DNA of 64,000 nt, from the NCBI RefSeq assembly GCF_030254645.1, contig NZ_CP116346.1:1964001-2028000 (forward strand), given 5' to 3'. Below are positions 27,417-37,846 of the stretch, piece by piece; the stretch's first letter is position 1, and each line of letters starts with the position of its first letter. A model generated the notes under the pieces. It ran no database searches. It was not told where the DNA came from and saw only the letters and a list, made by a program, of their open reading frames with translations. The DNA is from Paucibacter sediminis (GTDB lineage: Bacteria > Pseudomonadota > Gammaproteobacteria > Burkholderiales > Burkholderiaceae_C). A program made the translations under genes and the position numbers.

Positions 27417-28885
27417 CAGAAGCGCTCCAACTCGGGGAAGGCCAGCAGGCCGCGTTTCACATGCATGCGGCCGTATTCGGCGCAGCGGTGCAGGGTGGGG
27501 ATGACCTTGCCCGGGTTGAGCAGCTCGGCCGGGTCGAAGGCGCGCTTGAGTGCCGCCATCTGCGCGCATTCCTCGGGCGAGAACTGCACGCACATGGAGT
27601 TCAGCTTCTCGATGCCCACGCCATGCTCGCCGGTGACGGTGCCGCCCATCGCGACGCTGGTCTCCAGGATCTCGGCGCCGAATTGCTCGCAGCGGTGCAA
27701 CTGGTCGGGGTCATTGGCATCGAACAGGATGAGCGGATGCAGGTTGCCGTCGCCGGCATGGAAGACGTTGGCGCAGCGCAGGCCGTACTTCTTTTCCATC
27801 TGCTGGATTGCCAGCAGGATGTCGGCCAGGCGCTTGCGCGGGATGGTCGAATCCATGCACATGTAGTCGGGGCTGATGCGACCCGAGGCCGGGAAGGCGT
27901 TCTTGCGCCCGCTCCAGAAGCGCAGGCGTTGCGCCTCGTCGGCGCTCACCGCCACCTGGGTGGCGCCGCTTTCCAGCAGCACGGCCTGCATGCGGCCGAT
28001 TTCCTCGGCCACCTCCTCGGGCGTGCCATCGCTCTCGCACAGCAGGATGGCCTCGGCCGTGAGGTCGTAGCCGGCGTGCACGAAGTCTTCCACCGCCGCG
28101 GTCATGGGCTTGTCCATCATCTCCAGCCCGGCCGGGATGATGCCGGCGGCGATGATGTTGGCCACCGCATCGCCGGCCTTGCGCAGGTCGTCGAAGCTGG
28201 CCATGATGCAGCGCGCCAGCTGCGGCTTGGGGGTGAGCTTGACCGTCACCTCGGTGATCACGGCCAGCATGCCCTCGCTGCCCACCACCAGGGGCAGCAG
28301 GTCCAGGCCGGGCGCGTCCAGCGCCTCGGAGCCGAACTCCACCGCCTCGCCCTCCACCGTGAAGCCGCGCACGCGCAGCACGTTGTGCAAGGTCAGGCCG
28401 TACTTGAGGCAGTGCACGCCGCCCGAGTTCTCGGCCACATTGCCGCCGATGGTGCAGGCGATCTGGCTGCTGGGGTCGGGCGCGTAATAGAGGCCATGCG
28501 GCGCCGCCGCCTCGGAGATGGCCAGGTTGCGCACCCCGCACTGCACCCGCGCCGTGCGCGCCAGCACATCAATGCCGACGATGCGATTGAACTTGGCCAG
28601 CGCGAGGGTCAGGCCTTGCCCGTGCGGCAGCGCGCCGCCCGACAGCCCGGTGCCGGCGCCGCGCGCCACCACCGGCACCTTGAGCCGGTGGCAGGCCTGC
28701 AGCAGCGCGGCCACCTGGGCCTCGGTCTCGGGCAGGGCCACCGCCAGCGGGCGCTGGCGGTAGGCGCTCAGGCCATCGCACTCGTAGGGCGTGGTGTCCT
28801 CGGGCGTCCACAGCAGGGCATGGGCGGGCAGCAGCGGCTGCAGCGCTGCCACCAGCTCGGCTTGGGTGGTGGGGTGAGGCGACAT
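27416..28885 (-). CDS. glcD: Glycolate oxidase catalytic subunit
   Basis: The 489-residue flavoprotein carries the FAD PP-loop region VVARGAGTGLSGGALPHGQGLTLAL and CTIGGNVAENSGGVHCLKYG, and the C-terminal TVTGEHGVGIEKL motif with the catalytic His region. Length fits GlcD. It is the first gene of glcDEF. The permease gene lies 21 bp upstream on the same strand. D-lactate dehydrogenases are close relatives, but the glcE and glcF partners favour glycolate. Confidence 0.95.
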   Translation of the reverse strand: MSPHPTTQAELVAALQPLLPAHALLWTPEDTTPYECDGLSAYRQRPLAVALPETEAQVAALLQACHRLKVPVVARGAGTGLSGGALPHGQGLTLALAKFNRIVGIDVLARTARVQCGVRNLAISEAAAPHGLYYAPDPSSQIACTIGGNVAENSGGVHCLKYGLTLHNVLRVRGFTVEGEAVEFGSEALDAPGLDLLPLVVGSEGMLAVITEVTVKLTPKPQLARCIMASFDDLRKAGDAVANIIAAGIIPAGLEMMDKPMTAAVEDFVHAGYDLTAEAILLCESDGTPEEVAEEIGRMQAVLLESGATQVAVSADEAQRLRFWSGRKNAFPASGRISPDYMCMDSTIPRKRLADILLAIQQMEKKYGLRCANVFHAGDGNLHPLILFDANDPDQLHRCEQFGAEILETSVAMGGTVTGEHGVGIEKLNSMCVQFSPEECAQMAALKRAFDPAELLNPGKVIPTLHRCAEYGRMHVKRGLLAFPELERF

Positions 28886-28906
28886 GGGCTCCGACTGTAG
28901 CGCCGC

Positions 28907-30565
<1,659 letters not shown>

Positions 30566-30735
30566 GGGCGTCTCCATCTTTTTCGCCGTCGGTTTGACGA
30601 TTGGACGGATGGTGGGGCGCAGGCCGCCCGCCGTGCGTGAAAGCTAGCATGGCCGCGTTTGAGCAAATTTCAAACGGCGGGCCGACACAGGGTCAACCAT
30701 GAGGGCCGCTGTCAGGCCTGGTTCAGCCGCTTTGT

Positions 30736-31617
30736 TTATGCGAGCGCGCGCCTGAGCCAGTCGGCAAAGGCGGCGCATTCCCAGCGCTCCATCGCGCCGG
30801 GCTTCCAGCACAGGAAGTGGTGGAAGGGCGAGGCCACGGTATGGCTGGACAGGCGTATCAGCCGGCCGCTGTCCAGCCACATGGTGCCCAGCTTCATGCG
30901 CATCAGGGCCACGCCAAAGCCGGCCGCGGCGGCGTCCAGTACCAGGCCGACGTCGTTGAACTGCGCGCCCGCGCGCGGCTCGTCGAGCTGGATGTCGTGC
31001 GCGGCGAACCAGGTGCTCCAGGGATCCAGGGGGCTGCGTATCAGGCGCGCGCGGCCGATCTCGGCGCTGGTCTCGAAGCCTTCGAAGGGCCCGAACTCGT
31101 GCAGGTACTCGGGGCTGCACACGGGGGTGAGCTCGTCGCTCAGCACGCGCACGGCTTCCAGCCCCGGGTAGGGGCCCATGCCGTAGCGGATCTCCAGGTC
31201 AGCGTCCTCGCCCTTCACGTCCAGCAGCGGGATCGAGACCTGCATGCTCAGCTCCACCTCGGGGTAGGCGTGGCGGAACAACGCCAGCTTGGGCAGCAGG
31301 ATCTGGCGCGAGAAGGTGGGCGTGACGGCCAGGCGCAGGCGCACGCCGCTGGGCTTGTGGGCCGCGTGCCCAGGCACCTGCTGCAGCGACTTCAAGCCCT
31401 GGCGCACCGGCGTGAGATAGGCCTTGCCGTCCTCGGTGAGGGTGAAGTCGCGGGCGAACAGCTTCAGGTCGAGCTGCGATTCCAGCTGGCGGATGCGGTG
31501 GCTGATGGCGCTGGGCGTGACGCTCAGCTCCTCGGCCGCCAGGCTCACGCTGCGCAGGCGCGCCAGCGCCTCAAAGGCCTGCAGGCATTGGATCGGTGGG
31601 ATGCGCGGTGGGCTCAT
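30736..31617 (-). CDS. LysR family transcriptional regulator, GcvA-like
   Basis: The 293-residue product starts with PPIQCLQAFEALARLRSVSLAAEELSVTPSAISHRIRQLE, a winged helix-turn-helix of the GcvA/AmpR branch, followed by a two-lobed effector domain. It lies 170 bp upstream of the permease-glcDEF genes on the same strand and is a plausible regulator of them, replacing the GntR-type GlcC of enterics. That assignment is inference. Its ATG overlaps the stop codon of the FIST-domain gene by 4 bp. Confidence 0.9.
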   Translation of the reverse strand: MSPPRIPPIQCLQAFEALARLRSVSLAAEELSVTPSAISHRIRQLESQLDLKLFARDFTLTEDGKAYLTPVRQGLKSLQQVPGHAAHKPSGVRLRLAVTPTFSRQILLPKLALFRHAYPEVELSMQVSIPLLDVKGEDADLEIRYGMGPYPGLEAVRVLSDELTPVCSPEYLHEFGPFEGFETSAEIGRARLIRSPLDPWSTWFAAHDIQLDEPRAGAQFNDVGLVLDAAAAGFGVALMRMKLGTMWLDSGRLIRLSSHTVASPFHHFLCWKPGAMERWECAAFADWLRRALA

Positions 31618-32795
31618 GACGGCTGCAGGAACACCGTCAGCACGCCGGTATAACCGTAGAGCTTGTCATGGGCGATCTCGCCGCCGGCGAAGAAGCCCAC
31701 CAGGGGCACCTCGCCCAGGGCATGGCGCAGCCATTGCAGCTCGGCCGAGGGCGCGCCGAAATGCGGGCCGCCGCGGCCGGCGCAGCTGATGTAGACGGCG
31801 CCCGCGATGCGGCCGCTGCCCGCCTGCTCGGCTTCCAGGGTTTCGCAGGCGTCGCGGATCTCGGTGCAGATGCGCATCAGGTCGCGCCGGGCGGCCTCGG
31901 CGTTGCGTTCGCAGAAGCTCAGCAGCTGGCCCGGCCGCGGCTGCTCGGCCACCGCCACGCCGCGCTGCGCGGGGTCGATGCCGATCAGATGCCGCACCAG
32001 CACCTCCGGCCCGTAGGCGCGGCCGTGCGGGGCCGTGCTGCCGGCGTCGCGCAGCCCCACCAGGGTGCGGCGCAGCCGCGGCAAGGCCTCGCGCAACTCG
32101 GCCGGTGCGGTCAGGGCCGGCAGGCCCAGGTCCTGCAGGAGGGCGGCCAGGGCCGGCTGCTCGTCCAGGCCGGTGATCAGATTGCCGTCGCAGCTGCTGA
32201 TGCGGCGTTCGGGCCCGAGCGCCTGGCAACCCTGGCTGACGCGCGAGATCAGCCGCACGCCCGCACCGAACGCCACGCCGGACAGCCCGCCCTGCCAGAC
32301 ACCATCGGCGATCTGCAGCGCCTGGCGGCGCCCCGAGGCCAGGCCACCGAACAGATAGCCGGCCTGCGTCAGGCCGGCCAGTTCGGCCAGCAATTCCTGC
32401 AGCTCGGCGCTGCCGCCATCGGCATGCACCTGCGCGCATTCGGCCGGCCAGGCGCCCAGCGGCCTGGTGCCGGAGAAGACGCGGAACTGCTCGCGCGGCA
32501 GCTCGGCCAGCATCAGGGCCAGCGCCGGCTCGTCAAAGTACTCGACCCCGGCCGCGCACACGCCCACGCCGCTGGCGCCCACCCAGGCCACGCCGGGCCA
32601 GCGCAGCTGCAGCTCGGCCAGCAGGGCCGCGGCCTGGGGCGCATAGGCTTCGGTCAGGTAGATCCAGCCCAGCGTGGGGCGCAGGCCGCTGCTGCTACCG
32701 TGGGGGCTGCGCTGAGCCTCCAGCTGCGCTGCGGCCAGTGCCAGCGCCATATGGGCGTCGGGGTGGGTCGCATGGGCATGCGCGAAGGCTGGCAT
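31614..32795 (-). CDS. FIST N/C domain sensory protein
   Basis: The 393-residue protein has an N-terminal FIST half (GWIYLTEAYAPQAAALLAELQLRWPGVAWVGASG) and a FIST_C half with LIGIDPAQRGVAVAEQP and, at the C-terminus, AVYISCAGRGG and LVGFFAGGEIAH. FIST domains are thought to bind small ligands such as amino acids and often feed signalling proteins. No output domain is fused here. It is coupled to the LysR gene by a 4-bp overlap, which suggests a shared sensing task. An in-frame ATG at about 32750 is an alternative start. Confidence 0.88.
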   Translation of the reverse strand: MPAFAHAHATHPDAHMALALAAAQLEAQRSPHGSSSGLRPTLGWIYLTEAYAPQAAALLAELQLRWPGVAWVGASGVGVCAAGVEYFDEPALALMLAELPREQFRVFSGTRPLGAWPAECAQVHADGGSAELQELLAELAGLTQAGYLFGGLASGRRQALQIADGVWQGGLSGVAFGAGVRLISRVSQGCQALGPERRISSCDGNLITGLDEQPALAALLQDLGLPALTAPAELREALPRLRRTLVGLRDAGSTAPHGRAYGPEVLVRHLIGIDPAQRGVAVAEQPRPGQLLSFCERNAEAARRDLMRICTEIRDACETLEAEQAGSGRIAGAVYISCAGRGGPHFGAPSAELQWLRHALGEVPLVGFFAGGEIAHDKLYGYTGVLTVFLQPS

Positions 32796-32811
32796 GGTGC
32801 TCGCGCGAGGG

Positions 32812-33504
32812 TCAGGTCTTGCGCTTGCGCGCTGGCGCCGCGCGCGCGCCGCTGCTCTTGGCCGCGGGCTTGGTGGCCAGCGTCTTGCCTACGGTCTCGG
32901 CCATGCTGCCGACCACCGCACCGGGCATGGAGGCGGCCTTCTTGAGGGTCTCGCCGGCGGCGTCGAAGCTCTGCTTGACGATGGCGCCGGCCAGGTTCTT
33001 GGCGGCGTCGGTGGCGCTGTCCTTCATGGCATTGGCGGCCAGCTGGGTGAACTGCTGGCTCAGCGCGCCCCACCATTGCATCGGGTCGACCACCGGCGCG
33101 GCCGGCTTGGCGGCCTCCTCGGCTTCGGCCTTGGGGGCCGCCTTGGCGGTGGCCTTCTTGGGCTTGGCCACGCCGGGCGGCACGCCGGGCCAGCTGCTCA
33201 GATCGGGCGTGGGCACCTTGAGCGCGGCGCTCAGCTCGTTGATGGGCACGTTCATGGACTTGAGGGTGGACAGCGTCATGCGCTGCACCTCCAGGGCCTG
33301 GATCGTGGCGCCCAGCATGCGGGCGTTCTGCTCCAGCCAGAACTGCACCGTGCGCAGCTCCTCGATGCGCTTGCTCAGCTCCTCGGGATTGATGGTGGGG
33401 GCCACCCATTGCCCGATGCCGGGCAGCGCCGCGCCGGCGTTCTTCACCAGCCCTTGCAGGAACTCGAAACCGGGAACGAATTTGGTGAAGCTGTTGTCGG
33501 CCAT
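32812..33504 (-). CDS. phaM: PHA granule-associated protein PhaM
   Basis: The 230-residue product starts MADNSFTKFVPGFEFLQGLV and has the conserved segments WVAPTINPEELSKRIEELR and VQFWLEQNARMLGATIQALEVQRMTL of PhaM. It ends in a basic Ala/Lys/Pro-rich tail (KPAAKSSGARAAPARKRKT), which in Ralstonia PhaM contacts DNA while the N-terminal part binds PHA synthase. It implies polyhydroxyalkanoate storage, though phaC is not in the window. A copy of CAGGTCTTGC overlaps the stop codon region (32813-32822). Confidence 0.9.
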   Translation of the reverse strand: MADNSFTKFVPGFEFLQGLVKNAGAALPGIGQWVAPTINPEELSKRIEELRTVQFWLEQNARMLGATIQALEVQRMTLSTLKSMNVPINELSAALKVPTPDLSSWPGVPPGVAKPKKATAKAAPKAEAEEAAKPAAPVVDPMQWWGALSQQFTQLAANAMKDSATDAAKNLAGAIVKQSFDAAGETLKKAASMPGAVVGSMAETVGKTLATKPAAKSSGARAAPARKRKT

Positions 33505-33528
33505 GTTGTCTCCGTGTTGGGTAGAGCG

Positions 33529-34506
33529 CTATCTCGGCGATGGTAGTCCTTGGCCGGCGCCAGCGGGCGCGGGATGCAGTGCCTGCACCACAAATCCCTG
33601 CTGTTCGAGCAGGCGCGGCAGGGCCTGCGGGCCCGTCATGTGCAGGGCACCGACGGCCGCCAGCAAGGTCTGACCCCGGGCGTGCAGGGCGGCGATGCGC
33701 GCGGCCAGCATGGGGTTGCGATCGTCGTTGAGGCGCTTGAGTTCGGCGCGGTCGGCGGCATCGGCCACGCATTCGCACCAGCGGGCGTAGTCGGCGAGCT
33801 CGGCCAGGTCGCCGCGCTCCCAGGCCGCGGCGAGGCGGCGCAGCACCGGGCGCAGGCTGCCGTCCTCGAGTTGCGCCAGGCCCTGGCGCAGCGCGCGCAG
33901 CGCCGGCGCGGCACGGCGCGGCACCAGGGCGCGCAGCTGCTCATCGGCGTTTTCCAGCGCCGCGATGGGGCGGCCCTGCTCGGCGGCCCAGCGGCCCATC
34001 ATCAGCTCCTGGCCATAGGCGGCGTCCAGCCCCTCCCAGCGCCCGGCCAGCAGGCTGAGAGTGGCCAGCTGCAGCAGCGGGTGCAGGGCGGCCAGCGCCT
34101 GCTCGGGCAGGCAGGCGGCGCGCGCCTGCGCCTGCAGGCGCGCCTGGGTGCCGGCATCCAGCCTGAGCGCATCGGCATGGCGCGGGCCGCGCGCCAGCAG
34201 GCGCTGCGTCTCGGCGTCAGCGAGATCGAGCTCCAGCGCGATCAGCTCGCTGTGCGCCAGCGCCTCGCGCAGCCGCGGCCCGGGATAGGCCCATTCCGGC
34301 CTGCCCACATGCAGGCTGGCAAACAGATAGGCGCTGCGGCCGTCGCGCGTGAGGCGCCACAGCATGCCGCGGTCGGGCGCGGCGGCGGCCAGCTGCTCGG
34401 GCGTGGCAGCGGCCTGCGGCATGGGCGGGCATTGCGCCCAGGCCGGCGAGACGAGCAGCACGGCCAGGCCGGCCGTGAGGAAGTGGCGCAGGGAATTCAG
34501 CAGCAT
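33529..34506 (-). CDS. TraB/GumN family protein with signal peptide
   Basis: With the start at 34506 the product has 325 residues and a signal peptide ending in SPAWA. The body shows the TraB/GumN pattern GMLWRLTRDGRSAYLFASLHVGRPEW near the N-terminus and a C-terminal GQTLLAAVGALHMTGPQALPRLLEQQGF segment. These proteins are related to the Tiki/EreA metalloprotease-like superfamily. Function in bacteria is unclear. It is followed by phaM 24 bp downstream on the same strand. Confidence 0.85.
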   Translation of the reverse strand: MLLNSLRHFLTAGLAVLLVSPAWAQCPPMPQAAATPEQLAAAAPDRGMLWRLTRDGRSAYLFASLHVGRPEWAYPGPRLREALAHSELIALELDLADAETQRLLARGPRHADALRLDAGTQARLQAQARAACLPEQALAALHPLLQLATLSLLAGRWEGLDAAYGQELMMGRWAAEQGRPIAALENADEQLRALVPRRAAPALRALRQGLAQLEDGSLRPVLRRLAAAWERGDLAELADYARWCECVADAADRAELKRLNDDRNPMLAARIAALHARGQTLLAAVGALHMTGPQALPRLLEQQGFVVQALHPAPAGAGQGLPSPR

Positions 34507-34549
34507 GCCGCTACCATGCCACAGCCGCCGACCCCTGGACCCCGACACC

Positions 34550-34963
34550 ATGCAGAGCATCTTTCACCTGGCCTTCCATGTGCGCGACCTCGACCAGGCG
34601 CGCGCCTTCTACGGCGGCCTGCTGGGCTGCCGCGAGGGCCGCAGCACCGCCAGCTGGGTCGACTTCGACTTCTTCGGCCACCAGATCTCGCTGCATCTGG
34701 GCGAGCCTTTTGCCATCAGCAACACCGGCCAGGTCGGCGACCATCGGGTGCCGATGCCGCATCTGGGCGTGATCCTGGCGCTGCCCGACTGGCAGGCGCT
34801 GGCGGCGCGGCTGGAGGCCGCGGGTCAGGCCTTCGTGATGGCGCCGCAATGCCGCTTTGCCGGCCAGCCCGGCGAGCAATGGACCATGTTCTTCCTCGAC
34901 CCCTCGGGCAACCCGATCGAGGTGAAGGGGTTCAAGTCGCTGGATACCGTGTTTTCGAGCTAG
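34550..34963 (+). CDS. VOC family protein (glyoxalase/dioxygenase fold)
   Basis: The 137-residue product begins MQSIFHLAFHVRDLDQARAFYGGLLGCREG and ends with FFLDPSGNPIEVKGF, the paired beta-alpha-beta motifs of the vicinal oxygen chelate fold with His, His and Glu metal-ligand positions. The WVDFDFFGHQISLHL segment is typical of the group often annotated as glyoxalase or bleomycin-resistance protein. The real substrate is unknown. Its last 4 bp overlap the convergent AAA ATPase gene. Confidence 0.88.
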   Translation: MQSIFHLAFHVRDLDQARAFYGGLLGCREGRSTASWVDFDFFGHQISLHLGEPFAISNTGQVGDHRVPMPHLGVILALPDWQALAARLEAAGQAFVMAPQCRFAGQPGEQWTMFFLDPSGNPIEVKGFKSLDTVFSS

Positions 34964-37260
34964 TGCAGCTTGAAGCCGATGCCGCGGCGCGAGCGCACCT
35001 CGGGCTTGAGCTTGTGCTCGGCCTCCAGCTGGCAGAGGAAGTCGTCGGGCGCCAGCGCCTCGCCCAGGATCGCGATCTGCTGGCGCACCGCCGCAAAGTC
35101 GCCCGGCGTGAGTGAATCCAGCGCGGCGAGGCGTTCGCGCTGCTCGTCACCGGCCGCCTGGGCCGCGGGCAGGGCCTCGCGCTCGAACATGCGCAGGCGC
35201 TGTTCCAGCGTGAGCGGCTTGAAGCGGATCTTGAAGGCGAAGCGGCGCAGTGCCGCGTCGTCGAGATCCTCGAACAGATTGGTGGTGCAGATGAAGATGC
35301 CGGCAAAGCGCTCCATGCCGGCCAGCATCTCGTTGACCTCGCTGACCTCGTAATTGCGCTCGGCCATGCGGCGGCTGCGCAGGAAGCTGTCGGCCTCGTC
35401 AAGCAGCAGCACCGCGCCCTCCTGGCCGGCGCTCTCGAACATGCGGGCCATGTTCTGCTCGGTCTCGCCGACGAACTTGCTGGCCAGGTCGCTGGCCAGG
35501 CGCACCATCAGCGGCCGCTGCAGGCGCTGGGCGATGTGCTCGGCCAGGGCGGTCTTGCCGGTGCCGGGCGGGCCGTAGAAACAGAGGTTGCCGGCGCCGC
35601 GCTTGGCCAGGGCCTCGACGATGCGCGGCACCTCGTAGCGAGACTCGCAGTTCAGCAGGTCCAGCGCGTACTGCGTCACCACCGGGCGCAGGCCATGGTC
35701 CTGCGGCTTGCTGCCCAGGGCCTTGTCGGCGCCCTGCAGCTGGCGTTCGATCAGGGCCTCGGCCTCATGCGCCTCGCCCGCCAGTTCGGCAAAGCGCACC
35801 GCGGTGCGTATCTGCGCCGGCGTGAGGCCGCGGCGCTCGGCCAGGCGGGCGGCGAATTCGGCGCTCACTTGCACCGGCCCCAAGGCCTTCTGCACCAGGC
35901 CCAGGCGCGCGCCGGGCGGCGGCGACTTGAGCTCCAGGTGGTACTGGAAGCGGCGCCGGAACGCCGGGTCGATCTGCTCGATGCGATTGGTGACCCAGAT
36001 CACCGGCACCGGGTTGGTCTCGAGGATCTGGTTGACCCAGGCCTTGCCGCTCACCGAGCCCGAGCTGGGCGCATCCAGCGTGGCATCGAGGCGCGCGATC
36101 AGATGGGTGGTGTCGCTGGACAGCGGCGGGAACACATCCTCCACCTCGTCGAACAGCAGGGCGACATTGGCGCTTGCCTTCAGGAACACCTGGCTGATCT
36201 GCAGCGAGCGGTAGCGGTCGCGGCCGGACAGTGAGTTGCCATCGCGATCGGCATATTCGACCTCATAGAGATTCAGGCCGGCGGCCTCGGCCGCTACCTT
36301 GGCGAGTTCGGTCTTGCCGGTGCCGGGCGGGCCGTAGAGCAGCACATTGACGCCCGGCTGGTGGCGCGCCACCGCGTTGCGCAGCAGGCTGCCCAGCAGG
36401 CGCAGTTCCTCGGCGATGAAATCGAAATCGGGCGGCTGCAGCTCGGTGAGCGTGGCGGGGCGGGTGAACACCGCCATCAGGTCCTGCGGCCCCTGGTATT
36501 CGCGCATCAGCACCGGCGGCAATTGGTCGCTGACCTTCATCAGGTCGGCCAGGTCGGTGATGTTGTGCTCGGAGATCAGGTTCTCCACCATGCCGATGCG
36601 CTCCAGGCGCGAGCCGGCGCGCAGGGCCTCGGCCACCTCCTGCTCGTTTACGCCCGCCACCGCGGCAATCGCCGCAAACGCCTCCTGCGCGGTGTTGACC
36701 TTGAACTCGACCAGCGCGCCGCGCAGCTCGCGCTGGTAGCGTGCCAGCGTGCCGTAGAGCAGGATGGCGCGCTCGGCCGGGTTCAGCTGCAGCAGATTGC
36801 CCAGCGCGGCGATGTTCTTCTCCACCAGGGTGGATTCGCGCTTGAGCTGGCGGTCCAGCACCTCGCAGGTGGTGGCCAGCAGGGCCAGCATGTCCTTGGG
36901 CGCGTCCTTGATGTACTCGTCGAGATAGAAGAACAGCGTGGCCTCGGCGAAGGGGCCGTTCCAGACGCCATGGCGCTCGAGGAACTGCTCGTCGCCGAGC
37001 GCCTCGTGGCCGTTCCAGAGTTCGTTGTTGCGGCAGCGCTGGGCCAGGTATTCGCGCAAGCGCGTCAGCACGCGCAGCGGCCACACCAGGTGGCGGCCGG
37101 TGAAGGAAAGCAGGCCGTTGAAGTCGCGGCGCAGGTTGAAGCGGCCGGCATGCTTGACGGTGAGCGTCAGCACGAAGTGCGAGCACATGCGATCCAGCAC
37201 CGGGGCCTCTTTGAGCCCGGGCGATGCCAGTACATGCGTGTCCGCCAGACGCTTGACCAT
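34960..37260 (-). CDS. Tandem AAA+ ATPase, 766 residues
   Basis: The product has a unique N-terminal region of about 280 residues followed by two AAA modules. Module 1 has Walker A GPPGTGKT at 310-317 and Walker B LLFDEVED at 368-375. Module 2 has Walker A GPPGTGKT at 563-570 and Walker B LLLDEADS at 618-625. Both look catalytically intact. Related proteins are annotated only as AAA family ATPase, and no pathway is known. The neighbours (VOC, DUF3567) give no clear clue. Architecture resembles two-ring remodelling ATPases but the order of domains does not match ClpB or Cdc48. Confidence 0.88.
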   Translation of the reverse strand: MVKRLADTHVLASPGLKEAPVLDRMCSHFVLTLTVKHAGRFNLRRDFNGLLSFTGRHLVWPLRVLTRLREYLAQRCRNNELWNGHEALGDEQFLERHGVWNGPFAEATLFFYLDEYIKDAPKDMLALLATTCEVLDRQLKRESTLVEKNIAALGNLLQLNPAERAILLYGTLARYQRELRGALVEFKVNTAQEAFAAIAAVAGVNEQEVAEALRAGSRLERIGMVENLISEHNITDLADLMKVSDQLPPVLMREYQGPQDLMAVFTRPATLTELQPPDFDFIAEELRLLGSLLRNAVARHQPGVNVLLYGPPGTGKTELAKVAAEAAGLNLYEVEYADRDGNSLSGRDRYRSLQISQVFLKASANVALLFDEVEDVFPPLSSDTTHLIARLDATLDAPSSGSVSGKAWVNQILETNPVPVIWVTNRIEQIDPAFRRRFQYHLELKSPPPGARLGLVQKALGPVQVSAEFAARLAERRGLTPAQIRTAVRFAELAGEAHEAEALIERQLQGADKALGSKPQDHGLRPVVTQYALDLLNCESRYEVPRIVEALAKRGAGNLCFYGPPGTGKTALAEHIAQRLQRPLMVRLASDLASKFVGETEQNMARMFESAGQEGAVLLLDEADSFLRSRRMAERNYEVSEVNEMLAGMERFAGIFICTTNLFEDLDDAALRRFAFKIRFKPLTLEQRLRMFEREALPAAQAAGDEQRERLAALDSLTPGDFAAVRQQIAILGEALAPDDFLCQLEAEHKLKPEVRSRRGIGFKLH

Positions 37261-37387
37261 GGGCAGCTCCTCGCAAGGGTGCGGCCAACCCGGCTTATTC
37301 CGGGCGGCCGCCCCATCTTGGCGCAGCGGGGGCTTCAGTACAAGTGGCTATGCGCGGCTTTCGCGGGCCTTTTCCTGGCAGGACTGC

Positions 37388-37675
37388 TCAATGCATCACA
37401 ACCGGTTGATGGCCGAAATTGGCGTAGCGCTCGATGAAGTCATCGAGATCCTCTTCGCTGGGGTCCTGCTCGATCAGCGCTTCCACACCTTCCTGGAACT
37501 GCTGGGCCAGCGCGCCCTCGATGAAGATTTCCTTGCGGGTGAACTTGTCGACGATCTCGTAGCCGCCGCGCAGCAGCGGCGGGTGCTCGGTGCCTGCGCC
37601 ATCGGTGCGCAGGGCTTCCACCGGGACCTCGAACTGGACCACGATGAAACTGGGGGAGTTGTAGAGCATGTGCAT
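37388..37675 (-). CDS. DUF3567 family protein
   Basis: The 95-residue product starts at 37675, preceded by AGGAG six bases upstream. It reads MHMLYNSPSFIVVQFEVP, then LLRGGYEIVDKFTRKEIFIEGALAQQF, and ends with an acidic DPSEEDLDDFIERYA segment. This matches DUF3567, small conserved proteins confined largely to Betaproteobacteria and of unknown function. It is soluble. It lies between the AAA ATPase and DUF3108 genes, with gaps of 127 and 171 bp, so it may be transcribed on its own. Confidence 0.88.
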   Translation of the reverse strand: MHMLYNSPSFIVVQFEVPVEALRTDGAGTEHPPLLRGGYEIVDKFTRKEIFIEGALAQQFQEGVEALIEQDPSEEDLDDFIERYANFGHQPVVMH

Positions 37676-37846
37676 GAGGTACTCCTGTGTCCCGCAACTG
37701 TGGCCAGTCGCAGCGGTTTCAAGAGATCCCGCTGCCCCGATGGCGTCGGCCACGCACAAATAGTGTCAGAAAGCCGGGCTTCTTGAGGCTTAGCCGCGGG
37801 AGATTTGTGGTGGGAGCGTCACAAGATCACGCTCACGCCCCCGTGC

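Noticed and set aside
35560-36340. Additional GGTCTTGCC words counted as variants of CAGGTCTTGC
   Set aside because: They encode the G-K-T of Walker A motifs on the opposite strand (35.6, 36.3 and 44.1 kb) and so are explained by protein sequence.
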